A stretch of DNA of 64,000 nt. Source: Pseudanabaena sp. FACHB-2040. GTDB taxonomy: Bacteria; Cyanobacteriota; Cyanobacteriia; Phormidesmidales; Phormidesmidaceae. A program made the translations under genes and the position numbers. Each line of letters begins with the position of its first letter. Position 1 is the stretch's first letter. The stretch lies in assembly GCF_014696715.1 (NCBI RefSeq), contig NZ_JACJQO010000010.1, forward strand, positions 186,001 to 250,000, written 5' to 3'. Shown here in pieces: positions 8,977-16,336 of the stretch. The notes below the pieces were generated by a model. The model did not search any database. It had not been told where the DNA came from and saw nothing but the letters and a program-made list of their open reading frames with translations.

Positions 8977-9266
8977 CTAAGCTCCTACAAATGGGGCTAT
9001 CTGCAACAAAGACTTATTAACCTAAAGTTAATCTTGTTTTAATAGAAGGTTAACACCGCAGGTTGCCTTTGTAGCTCTTAGCCGCTTGAGAGGGGCCTCG
9101 ATTCATTTCTCTATGAAGCATTTATGAATTGCCTGATTGCCCCCGATGCTTGAAGGAGTTGTGAGCTAAACCTTGTCTAGGTTGAGACTCGTAGTTCTTC
9201 TTTTGGCACCAGAAGAAGGGAACTTTTTTCAATCAGGCGAACTGAAGGGAGTAAAGCGATCGCAAT

Positions 9267-10151
9267 TCACTCACGCTTCCTAGCACTCACCAGCCAAACG
9301 CCACGTTTGTCTTGGTTCCCGCCGACTTCAGCCTCAATTGGCAAGGATCTGGGATATCTGTCGTGAGTGCTCCCAATGTCTTGGGGTTGGCTAATCTCAG
9401 CGCTCCAGCCGTAGTCTGCTAGCAGATGGTTTGGGTCGTCATGGCCAAACTCCCAGTGGCGCACTACTCGGCCTCGATCTGCTTTTTGGGCGCGTTGGGC
9501 AGCGGCAATTGAGCCAACGGTGACGCCATCCATCCCCAGTACACTGCCAGCCGAGCTTAGTAGAGACAGTCGTTTGAGAAGGGCATGGGCTGATGGCTCG
9601 GGTAGGTACATTACCACCCCTTCGAGCAGCCAAATTGTTGGGTTAGTGGACTGAAAACCTTGATCTAGTAGAGCCTTAACCCAGCTTGCCTGAGCATCAG
9701 TCAGGTCGCCAGGGATGAGGTGATGCTGACAGGTTGGAGCGTGGTTTTGAAGAGCATGTACTTTGTAGTTCAAAACTTCTGGGTGATCTACCTCGTACAC
9801 GTGAGTTGCTAGGGGCCAACCAAACCGAAACGCTCTGGTATCGAGTCCTGCTCCCAGGATGACTATTTGTGAGTTGTCTGTTTCACTAAGGGCAGACCGC
9901 AAAAGATCGTCAAAGAAGCGAGTGCGGATAGCGATGTAGCGAGTGCGTTTGACAATCACATCTTCTAAGGGCCGATCCTGCCTGCGTGCGACTTCTCGCC
10001 ATTTGACCAGCAGGTTCTCTACCTCGTCGCCTGCCAGTAGAGCCGCATAGGGGTCTTCAAACAGTCGGCCTGGGTGAGATTGCTCAATGGCTCGCTTCGC
10101 CGCTACGATGCGAGCGGTATAAGAAATAGGGTCGGAAGCGGCAGACGACAC
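9267..10151 (-). CDS. class I SAM-dependent methyltransferase, leucine carboxyl methyltransferase family
   Basis: The N-terminus PISYTARIVAAKRAIE and LFEDPYAALLAG, the conserved RTRFFDDLL, the SAM-binding VILGAGLDTRAFR, the acidic VYEVDHPEV and LLEGVVMYLP are hallmarks of the LCM/TIGR00027 group. Bacterial members are putative O-methyltransferases of unknown substrate, often in secondary metabolism, so no substrate is proposed. The start is a GTG. The next gene on the same strand lies 27 bases beyond its 3' side in genome coordinates and is transcribed first, so the two are probably co-transcribed. Confidence 0.9.
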   Translation of the reverse strand: MSSAASDPISYTARIVAAKRAIEQSHPGRLFEDPYAALLAGDEVENLLVKWREVARRQDRPLEDVIVKRTRYIAIRTRFFDDLLRSALSETDNSQIVILGAGLDTRAFRFGWPLATHVYEVDHPEVLNYKVHALQNHAPTCQHHLIPGDLTDAQASWVKALLDQGFQSTNPTIWLLEGVVMYLPEPSAHALLKRLSLLSSAGSVLGMDGVTVGSIAAAQRAQKADRGRVVRHWEFGHDDPNHLLADYGWSAEISQPQDIGSTHDRYPRSLPIEAEVGGNQDKRGVWLVSARKRE

Positions 10152-10178
10152 AGGATAATGCCCTGAACGGATGAGTGG

Positions 10179-10673
10179 TTAGGCTGCGATCGCAATCGCG
10201 CCCACAGTAGGAAGCGGGTGCCCTTCTCGAACAAATTGCTCCACTAGCGCCCGCTCACGGTGATATTCAGCGTTTTGCTGTATCTGCTCTAGTCCATCTC
10301 GAATTAAACCCAACACCTCAGGGAATTGCAGCATGGCTTCAATGACTTCTTTCCCATAGTGCTGGCGAACGAGATCGTTCATGTAGCCAGGAGAAACCAG
10401 GTAGCCGACGATTTGGTAGGGCTCTAGGTAGCTCTGAGACACGCCTTGGGCGGCCATCCACACAGCCGCTTGTTTCCAGGTAGCGTGTCGCCGCAGGTCG
10501 CCAAAGCGTTTACGAATTTCGTTTTTGAAGGCGGTGTTGGTGATGGGCAGTTGTTCGGCCCTGATTGGGGGAAGGCCGATGGAATCTGGAGCAGGGTTAT
10601 AAACTCCTCGCTCAATGCAGATGACTTCCCAGTTTTGGTAGGCGTCTTGCCTGAGTTGCTTGAGTGTCAGCAT
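10179..10673 (-). CDS. hypothetical protein
   Basis: The 164-residue soluble protein has no recognised domain. It is helical and charged, with Trp/His-containing segments (RRHATWKQAAVWMAAQG, QNAEYHRERALVEQFVREG). No signal peptide or membrane helix is present. It starts with ATG at 10673 and probably forms a two-gene unit with the downstream methyltransferase. An internal ORF in another frame (10424-10615) is a shadow. Confidence 0.6.
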   Translation of the reverse strand: MLTLKQLRQDAYQNWEVICIERGVYNPAPDSIGLPPIRAEQLPITNTAFKNEIRKRFGDLRRHATWKQAAVWMAAQGVSQSYLEPYQIVGYLVSPGYMNDLVRQHYGKEVIEAMLQFPEVLGLIRDGLEQIQQNAEYHRERALVEQFVREGHPLPTVGAIAIAA

Positions 10674-10923
10674 GGTTTTCCCGGTTCACGGAAAGGGTCG
10701 CTTGGTGCGAGTCAACTTTTTCCGGCTTGCCTTGATTATAGGCTTGTGCCTTCGGGCAGCAGCTTTATGAATTGCGTAAAGAGCTGCTCCAACTGCGCGG
10801 GGGCTTTGAGTGCTCAGCGGCTGAAATTCCTTTAAGGCAGTGCATTCAGAACATTGCCGTAGGCGAAGCCGCGCCTCTGGCGTTATGTACTCTCCGCTAA
10901 TGCACTCTGCTAATAAATGGCAG

Positions 10924-11628
10924 CTACTTAAACAGTGGAATAATCCAGGCAGCAACCAGACTGATTAAGATAGCCACTTCCAAAAAAACTAGCGTACGCG
11001 AAGATTGAAACCAGTTTGACCAAGCGCCTTGCTGAACGCTCAACCACCACTGAGCGAGATGGGCAGACCAATAAGTAGGACTATCTTTATCACGAAATTG
11101 CCGGTTGAGCATGGATAGCAATAATGGAGCGCCGCCAACTTTGGCATTTATCAACAGGTGAAGTGCGATCGCAATCACCATAATCAACCATGAAATTAAA
11201 TGGGCATAGTACCAAGCATGATTTAATTCCCCTTTTGGCAACCAGGTTTCATCCATCATCTTGCCGCTAAATAGCGCAAACGTTAGGGCAAGGAGGACAG
11301 CCGTGTTGGTAAAACGGTTTAGCGTGTACCACCAAATAGGTTTGTTGACCTGAGTTAATTTAGTAAACGAATCGGGTTGAATCAGCCGCTTTTGCCCTCT
11401 GTGAAATGCGTAGATCACAAACGCGGGAAATATCAGTAAGGTATACAATCCAAAAGTTCCATGTATCCCTTCAATGTCTTTATAGGAGGGCAGTGGAATT
11501 CTTCCCCAGCGCCCATCATAGGTATCGTAGGTCCAGAAAGCTGTTAGGATTGCAGCCACTAGAAACAGACCAGTAAGCCCGTGTAAGATGCGAAGAAGTA
11601 GTGGCTGATAAGGTTGAGCCAGTTTCAT
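10924..11628 (-). CDS. cytochrome b/b561-type membrane protein
   Basis: The product is a four- to five-helix membrane protein with histidines placed as in di-haem cytochrome b561/b6-like proteins. LLRILHGLTGLFL lies in helix 1, IEGIHGTFGLYTL in helix 2, and LNHAWYYAHLISWLI with IALHLLINAKVG further on. A C-terminal anchor (LEVAILISLVAAWIIPLF) ends the protein. It probably carries electrons across the plasma or thylakoid membrane; the partner is unknown. The ATG at 11628 is preferred to the TTG at 11637. The 250 bases beyond its stop (10674-10923) contain no convincing gene. Confidence 0.8.
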   Translation of the reverse strand: MKLAQPYQPLLLRILHGLTGLFLVAAILTAFWTYDTYDGRWGRIPLPSYKDIEGIHGTFGLYTLLIFPAFVIYAFHRGQKRLIQPDSFTKLTQVNKPIWWYTLNRFTNTAVLLALTFALFSGKMMDETWLPKGELNHAWYYAHLISWLIMVIAIALHLLINAKVGGAPLLLSMLNRQFRDKDSPTYWSAHLAQWWLSVQQGAWSNWFQSSRTLVFLEVAILISLVAAWIIPLFK

Positions 11629-11780
11629 AGACGGCAACCAGTAGCGAGTTGCTTAAACAGTAGCCTTGCACTAAAAAAGTATCAGAATCAGCTAAGGAGT
11701 TCAATCGTATTGAGGACGCTGAGCAATTCTCCTGAGATGGCTGGGTTCTGCGCCTGTCAGCACTCCAACTCATCGAGGCC

Positions 11781-11802
11781 AGGCCCTCGCTAGGCCCTCG
11801 CT
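11781..11802. repeat. tandem 11-bp direct repeat
   Basis: AGGCCCTCGCT occurs twice without a gap, in the divergent spacer between the cytochrome b-like gene and the zincin-like gene. It is probably a replication-slippage duplication. No regulatory role can be shown. Confidence 0.6.
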
Positions 11803-11935
11803 AGAACGGTGAAAACTGCGTAAAGGGCTAACCGAATGCGGCTAGCTAGGTATTGCTCTTTATCTTGCTTGCTCAATTCGCTCACTTATGAGAGAATTTC
11901 GAGCTTTAACTGCATTTTTGCAACTGGAGGCTGTT

Positions 11936-12664
11936 GTGAAGACTATTCCCACCGTTGATGACATCTTTGAGTTGGCCCATCAAATTGGGGTGCCTCTGCC
12001 GGACTGGTTTCGAGCAGGCAATAATTGGGCCACCACGCTCCACGAGCTCTCCCACTGGGCCGTTAAACCAGACAGCTACATTCAGCGCTACTTGGATAAG
12101 GTGCAGCCTTATGCTCCCTCCGTGCCGCTCAACTCGGTGCCTGATGCCGATGAAGTCATGCGTTGGCAAACCGGGCCTACCGTGCGCTGGTTTGATGGTT
12201 CAGAGCAACAGCTATCGCCTAACTACATCTGGGTGTATGAGCTAGATCCTACCCCTAATGAATTTGGGGCCAGAGCTTGGGGGCTGCAGGTGATTGAAAA
12301 GATGGGATGGTGCCATCCGTTGGAGTGCCCAGAACTGAATACTTCTCTTAAGGAAGAGTTTGGCTACCCACAGTTTGATGCCAGTCTGCTTTCTGGCGAT
12401 TCTCATCCGATTAGCCTCTATGGCCCAGAACAGCTGCAGTTTATGGGTATTGACATCGCCAACGGCATCTTTCGGCCTCAGGTCGATGTGGATTGCGATG
12501 GCCAGTGGATTCGAGTGTATCGGGAGGGGGCTGTTGTCTGGGAAATAGACGTATTGGCAGGACTAGAGGTATTAGCCTGGGAAACCCCTAGGGTTATCTC
12601 TCAGTTTGACAAGCCTATCTTGCTAGAAGAACTGCTGGCCTTGGCAGAGAAGCATCAACCCTGA
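11936..12664 (+). CDS. zincin-like metallopeptidase-fold protein
   Basis: The stretch WATTLHELSHWAV contains the HExxH zinc motif in the form found in zincin-like domains such as the C-terminal part of antirestriction ArdC proteins. A downstream NEFGARAWGLQVIEKMGW could give the third ligand (Glu), as in that fold. The ~242-residue protein has no signal peptide and lacks the ArdC N-terminal ssDNA-binding domain. The C-terminal half (after residue 150) is acidic and unrecognised. I prefer GTG 11936, which has GGAGG five bases upstream, over ATG 11888, which has no ribosome binding site. The substrate is unknown. Confidence 0.7.
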   Translation: MKTIPTVDDIFELAHQIGVPLPDWFRAGNNWATTLHELSHWAVKPDSYIQRYLDKVQPYAPSVPLNSVPDADEVMRWQTGPTVRWFDGSEQQLSPNYIWVYELDPTPNEFGARAWGLQVIEKMGWCHPLECPELNTSLKEEFGYPQFDASLLSGDSHPISLYGPEQLQFMGIDIANGIFRPQVDVDCDGQWIRVYREGAVVWEIDVLAGLEVLAWETPRVISQFDKPILLEELLALAEKHQP

Positions 12665-12856
12665 ATCTGTTTTCTTTAAGTACACGTGGGCCGCGTGGGA
12701 TGCAGTATTGACGAGTCGTGTCGTTCTGCCTTTCTCTGCTGTAATCCCTCAGCTGTGTATCAGACAGGCTGATCGAGTAGCTTATGAGCTGGGGGATGGT
12801 GGGGGATGGGTTGCGATCGCAACCCATCCCTCAAACCATCCTGCCTGCTAGTGCCT

Positions 12857-12882
12857 AAAAAAGCCCTGCCGTTGGGCAGGGC
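12857..12882 (-). terminator. terminator of the small secreted-protein gene
   Basis: The perfect stem GCCCTGCC / GGCAGGGC with a four-base loop is followed, reading on the minus strand, by six T residues. It lies 53 bases beyond the stop of the minus-strand gene at 12935-13249. Confidence 0.85.
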
Positions 12883-12934
12883 AAGGCGTATATGTTTTGA
12901 CTAGTAAGAAGTACTGCCGAGTGAAGTACCCGAT

Positions 12935-13249
12935 TTAGCTATTAGTCGCTCCCCGAGCGATCTGGTTAAGGATAGAGTTAACGTTGCTGATAAACTTAGC
13001 ATCTTGAAGGGCGCTCTCTGGCAAGCGACCACCGGCAACGGCCGCTTCAACTACGGATTGACCTGTGACTTCACGAGATAAGACGCCTTGGACAAGGCTG
13101 CTGTAGCCGTTAATGCCCTGAGTTCTGAGCTGACCTTGATAGGCCAGATTTGATACTTGAGTCGCATTTAGAGTTTCTGCGGCATTAGCTGGAAGGGCTA
13201 GGCCAACCAAGAGAAGTAAAGAAATGCCGCCTAGGATTGAGTTTTTCAT
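12935..13249 (-). CDS. small exported hypothetical protein
   Basis: The 104-residue protein begins with a typical Sec signal peptide (charged MKN, hydrophobic ILGGISLLLLVGLALP, cleavage near ANA-AE). The mature part of about 80 residues is rich in Ala, Gln, Asn and Ser and has no recognised domain. AAGGA lies seven bases before the ATG, and a terminator follows. Probably periplasmic. Confidence 0.75.
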   Translation of the reverse strand: MKNSILGGISLLLLVGLALPANAAETLNATQVSNLAYQGQLRTQGINGYSSLVQGVLSREVTGQSVVEAAVAGGRLPESALQDAKFISNVNSILNQIARGATNS

Positions 13250-13411
13250 AAATTTAGTCCTTGTTTAGGCCGTAAGCTTTGTCGCTTACAGGACATAGAA
13301 TTGCAAGCCAATCTGAGAACGCGTTGATGTTCAGATGAGTGGAGAGTAAAACTTAGCTGAGAATTGCCGAAGGTGTGAGCAGGTCAGTCCCCAGCCGTCT
13401 TTAGAACAAAC

Positions 13412-13443
13412 GCAACCCCCACTGTCTCGACGGTGGGGGTTGC
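13412..13443. repeat. 11-bp perfect inverted repeat
   Basis: GCAACCCCCAC and GTGGGGGTTGC are separated by ten bases (loop TGTCTCGACG). The flanks (ACAAAC on one side, AAAATAAG on the other) are A-rich rather than T-rich, so it is not a clean terminator on the plus strand. It may be a structured small-RNA element. Confidence 0.6.
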
Positions 13444-13503
13444 AAAATAAGGTACACCTGTCCTGACTCTATATGCGTAACCGAGAAGCGGCATCCCATT
13501 TGC

Positions 13504-13614
13504 CTACTGCGTTGGAAAGCTAGAGGCCTTCACGGCATAGCCTTTACTGCCAAGCAGATTCTTCACAATGTCATAACCATAACGTCTGGAACTGTGGCGG
13601 TCAAAACCAGTCAT
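13504..13614 (-). CDS. possible 36-residue small protein
   Basis: The ORF starts with ATG at 13614 and ends with TAG, encoding MTGFDRHSSRRYGYDIVKNL and then a short basic tail (GSKGYAVKASSFPTQ). The composition is protein-like rather than random, with a basic N-terminus and a helix-like centre. There is no clear Shine-Dalgarno site. It could be a real micro-protein or a fragment of a lost gene; I do not recognise it. Confidence 0.3.
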   Translation of the reverse strand: MTGFDRHSSRRYGYDIVKNLLGSKGYAVKASSFPTQ

Positions 13615-13714
13615 AGAAAAGTAACTACATCTATTTCTATGCCCATTTAAGCGGTGGCTGATCTGCCTTTGTGGGAATTTTAGAAAGGTAGTGGTAGTTA
13701 GAGAGTCATTGAGT

Positions 13715-13772
13715 TCCCTTGCAGCTAAAGCTGCAAGGGATTTCCCTTTACTAATTTCCGTATTAGTAAAGG
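13715..13772. repeat. two adjacent perfect hairpins
   Basis: The first, 13715-13740, is TCCCTTGCAGCT / AGCTGCAAGGGA with a two-base centre. The second, 13745-13772, is CCTTTACTAAT / ATTAGTAAAGG with a six-base loop. Only four bases separate them. Tandem stems of this strength in a non-coding stretch suggest a structured RNA or a double terminator, but no neighbouring gene ends here. Confidence 0.65.
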
Positions 13773-14017
13773 TTGGCTAGGTTTGCGATCGCACTAAAAA
13801 TATGCATTAACGTAGGCTTCATAAAGCCAGAGATAAGGCTTTGCATAGCGATCTGAAATCTCTAAAATTTTATAATATGGCGCTGCCATTGCGAACGAAG
13901 CACTAATGTAGTCATGATCGAAGTGGCAGAGTAATGGCGAACGCAGTACTTAATGTCTTATCAAACAGCTTTCAAACCTGGCTGTTACGTGGCTATAAAT
14001 CTGCCAGCACAAAGGGC

Positions 14018-14043
14018 AGGGACGCCATTGTGTTGGCGTCCCT
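14018..14043 (-). terminator. possible terminator downstream of frp
   Basis: A perfect ten-base stem (AGGGACGCCA / TGGCGTCCCT, six-base loop) lies 93 bases beyond the frp stop, in the direction of frp transcription. The following minus-strand bases (GCCCTTTGTG) give only a weak T-run, so termination is plausible rather than certain. Confidence 0.45.
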
Positions 14044-14135
14044 AATTAGCGGCTACTGATCGTCTTAAATGTTCGCATGATTAGCCCTTTAGCAATTAGC
14101 GTAGGAAGTACAAAAGAGCTAGGCTGACCTGATTT

Positions 14136-14462
14136 TCACATATGGGTAAGAGCCGCCACTTTAGTCAGTTTATCGGCCTCTAGCCCATCTAACTCGCTGA
14201 GATGTAGCCACCCCTCTTTGACCAATCTAGCAAAGGTAAAGATAAGAACTGAATAGCTATAGTCGTACTTGCCGTCTATGTCATGTCGCCTAGCACTTAA
14301 AAAATCGTGCAAACGCCAAATTTCATCAAGCTCTGAAATCCTACCTGCTCTTTCATGAACTTCTTCTATCAAAGCTTTGATCTCACGTTCATAAGCTTTA
14401 TCGAAAGCGGCTTGAGCTGCTTTTTTCTCTGTCTGAGACCATTGAACGTCACTTGCTTGCAT
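14136..14462 (-). CDS. frp: fluorescence recovery protein FRP
   Basis: FRP binds the C-terminal domain of active (red) OCP, speeds its return to the orange form and detaches it from the phycobilisome, ending photoprotective quenching. The 108-residue sequence fits the family throughout (WSQTEKKAAQAAFDKAYERE, LDEIWRLHDFLSARRHDIDG, GKYDYSYSVL, LVKEGWL). Residues W49, H52, D53 and R59 correspond to the functional W50, H53, D54 and R60 of the Synechocystis protein. It lies downstream of ocp on the same strand, 369 bases away, so a shared transcript with reduced frp expression is possible. Confidence 0.96.
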   Translation of the reverse strand: MQASDVQWSQTEKKAAQAAFDKAYEREIKALIEEVHERAGRISELDEIWRLHDFLSARRHDIDGKYDYSYSVLIFTFARLVKEGWLHLSELDGLEADKLTKVAALTHM

Positions 14463-14831
14463 ACTAAAGCCGGAATCTATATTGAGCTGGGCACGATTGT
14501 CATATGTAACATTATAATAAGTTCTGTCTCATAATTTTATAACTTAACCTGATATTTCGCGATTTTTGGAATTGTCAACTCACAAGAATGAGGGATAGTT
14601 TCACTTGTTTATTGCTTTTCTTATGCCAACTCTCTAAATAGCCGCTACTCATCCACTCTCTCACCCTCTTATCTGCAGCACTTTTTTCTGGAATTGGTAT
14701 TAGAAGTTAGCTGCTTACTCCTTAAGGCGGCAGGAGGAGAAGGCTCAAAGCAATAGGCGTCCTCCCTAAGAGAGAACGCCTATTGCTAGATCGAGCAATC
14801 GCTTTTATCTAGCGTTTACTCATCTATTAAT
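14463..14831 (-). other. ocp-frp intergenic region
   Basis: This 369-base spacer between two co-oriented, functionally linked genes has no ORF. It holds an 11-bp perfect inverted repeat at 14750-14786, close behind the ocp stop. The rest is AT-rich (about 14510-14580) and could contain a separate frp promoter. I cannot place one precisely. Confidence 0.5.
14750..14786 (-). terminator. hairpin behind ocp, terminator or attenuator
   Basis: GCAATAGGCGT and ACGCCTATTGC form an 11-bp stem around a 15-base loop, 46 bases after the ocp stop. The downstream minus-strand sequence (TTTGAGCC) has no strong U-tract. It may therefore only partly terminate, or may stabilise the ocp transcript end. Confidence 0.5.
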
Positions 14832-15791
14832 TTAGCGGGCAAGATTTAACAGTTCTTTGGGAGATGCCAGCAAATCAATAGCAACAAAGAAAATTTTATC
14901 GTTAGGGCTAAGCAAGAATCTCCAGGCCATATTCATGCCCACACCTGCACCAAACCAAGGAGTTTGCACTTTGCCGGTGACTTTTATCTGGGTATAACCA
15001 TCGGCAGCGGGTTCAGCAATTCCCTTCTCGGGGATGAGCTTCAGATTTTGGCACTCTTCTCTGAAAAACCGAAGCACAGATTCTTTGCCGACGATGGGTC
15101 TTTGGAAGGGGGGTTGGAGAGCGCCATCTGGCTCGAACATCTCAATTAGCGCATCAAAGTCATTCGCATTGAGATTGTTCATGTAGCTCAAGATAATTGG
15201 ATTATCTACACCATCAATGGTGACTTGAGTTCGTTGATCAATCTCTGCAGGAACAACAACGGGTTCAGAAATCTTGGTGTAGGTTCCTAACTTGCTTGAG
15301 TCAAACCCCAAGTCAACCACGGTATTTCGTAGAACCGTAATTTGCTGACCTGGCTCTAAACCTCTGATGGTTTGCAAGACAGCTGCAGCATTGGCTGAGA
15401 GCTTGTAAGCGGCTGGAATAGGAGCTACTAGGCCCTGATCCATCCATTGCCCAAGCTGATACCAGAAGCCTAGTTTGATGTTGGCAGACCAAGTCGCATA
15501 GGTTCGCCCGATGGGTGTATCGGCGTGGTTTGTGAGGTCACACATGACCTGCGACTGCTCTTGAAACGACATTTGTCGAATCTGATTTAAGGTTGTTTCA
15601 GCAAACTGCATACTAGCTGCTCCTGGAGCAGCAATAGTAATCGTTTTACCCATTTCAAGGTAAGCAAACCAAATTAATGCAAGCTGATCTTCAGCACTCA
15701 GTTGGTTAAAGCGGGCGATAGTGGCAGGCACTACATCGGCAGCTAACGTGCTAGGAAAAATTCCACGTGCAGAATCGACTGTAAATGACAT
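14832..15791 (-). CDS. ocp: orange carotenoid protein OCP
   Basis: OCP is the water-soluble keto-carotenoid photoreceptor that, after blue-green light, binds phycobilisomes and dissipates energy as heat. The 319-residue protein has the all-helical N-terminal domain (1-165), a linker (about 166-195) and a C-terminal NTF2-like domain (196-319). Carotenoid and interdomain residues are in place: W41, Y44, W110 and R155, then Y203, E246, W279 and W290, which correspond with a +2 shift to Y201, E244, W277 and W288 of Synechocystis OCP. With frp downstream and these residues kept, it looks like a photoactive, FRP-regulated OCP1-type protein (inference). Confidence 0.97.
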   Translation of the reverse strand: MSFTVDSARGIFPSTLAADVVPATIARFNQLSAEDQLALIWFAYLEMGKTITIAAPGAASMQFAETTLNQIRQMSFQEQSQVMCDLTNHADTPIGRTYATWSANIKLGFWYQLGQWMDQGLVAPIPAAYKLSANAAAVLQTIRGLEPGQQITVLRNTVVDLGFDSSKLGTYTKISEPVVVPAEIDQRTQVTIDGVDNPIILSYMNNLNANDFDALIEMFEPDGALQPPFQRPIVGKESVLRFFREECQNLKLIPEKGIAEPAADGYTQIKVTGKVQTPWFGAGVGMNMAWRFLLSPNDKIFFVAIDLLASPKELLNLAR

Positions 15792-16336
15792 ATTGCGGAT
15801 CTACCTGTGAAATTTTTAGTTCAGCAGAAGGTGGAAATCGAAAGCTTCTAGAGAGGAAAACTGAACTCTTTACACCTCCACAATAACACGAACACAAAAT
15901 TTTACAAAAATTAACAAGTTTGTTTTGCTAAGGGGAACCTGAAGCTGCAGGAAGTGAAAACCCTGGCAGGATAACGCTCCCCTGCAACAGCGGTAAGTGA
16001 TTTAAACTCAGCGCTAGCAGTTTGCGGCAGTTCTATGCAATTGCAAAAAGATTGTTAGAGCGAAATCCTAGAGTATGTATTGAAGCTTTTCAATATCTTG
16101 GAATAGTGATGTAGGCTCAAGACTTTTAAGACAGTAATAACTTAGTAAGTAGCCTAAATTAAACATGCTTGTTGCTGCAAACAAAGCGAAGCAGCCTCAG
16201 GGATTGCTTCGCTTTGCTCGCAATGAATATTTCTGGCTACCTATCAGCAACCGCAGGCAAAAGGACACGATCCTGGCAGGCCGAATTGTCTGTGAGGGTT
16301 ATCCACTTTAGTGCTGACCAGTAATTTGGGGTAGGG
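15792..16336. other. non-coding region upstream of ocp
   Basis: This 545-base spacer contains the ocp promoter region and the 3' flank of the RTX-like gene. No ORF is credible. A 12-bp perfect inverted repeat (CAAAGCGAAGCA / TGCTTCGCTTTG) sits at 16182-16193 and 16205-16216 and could end the minus-strand RTX-like transcript. AT-rich sequence just upstream of ocp (15880-15930) is a likely promoter zone. Confidence 0.5.

Larger units (their letters stand above)
13250..14135. other. long gene-poor stretch with several hairpins
   Basis: This 886-base region has no ORF of 60 residues or more. It carries four strong inverted repeats (13412-13443, 13715-13740, 13745-13772, 14018-14043) and one possible 36-codon ORF on the minus strand (13504-13614). 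It could host small RNAs or the remains of a lost gene. No tRNA or known riboswitch is recognisable by eye. Confidence 0.5.

Noticed and set aside
10856-10882. GC-rich motif GCCGTAGGCGAAGCCGCGCC and following bases as a dispersed repeat
   Set aside because: It looks like repeats common in cyanobacterial spacers, but occurs once clearly here, so no repeat family can be supported from this window.
10686-10955. 89-codon minus-strand frame overlapping the end of the cytochrome b-like gene
   Set aside because: No recognisable protein pattern, unusual composition, overlap with the real gene end, and no ribosome binding site.
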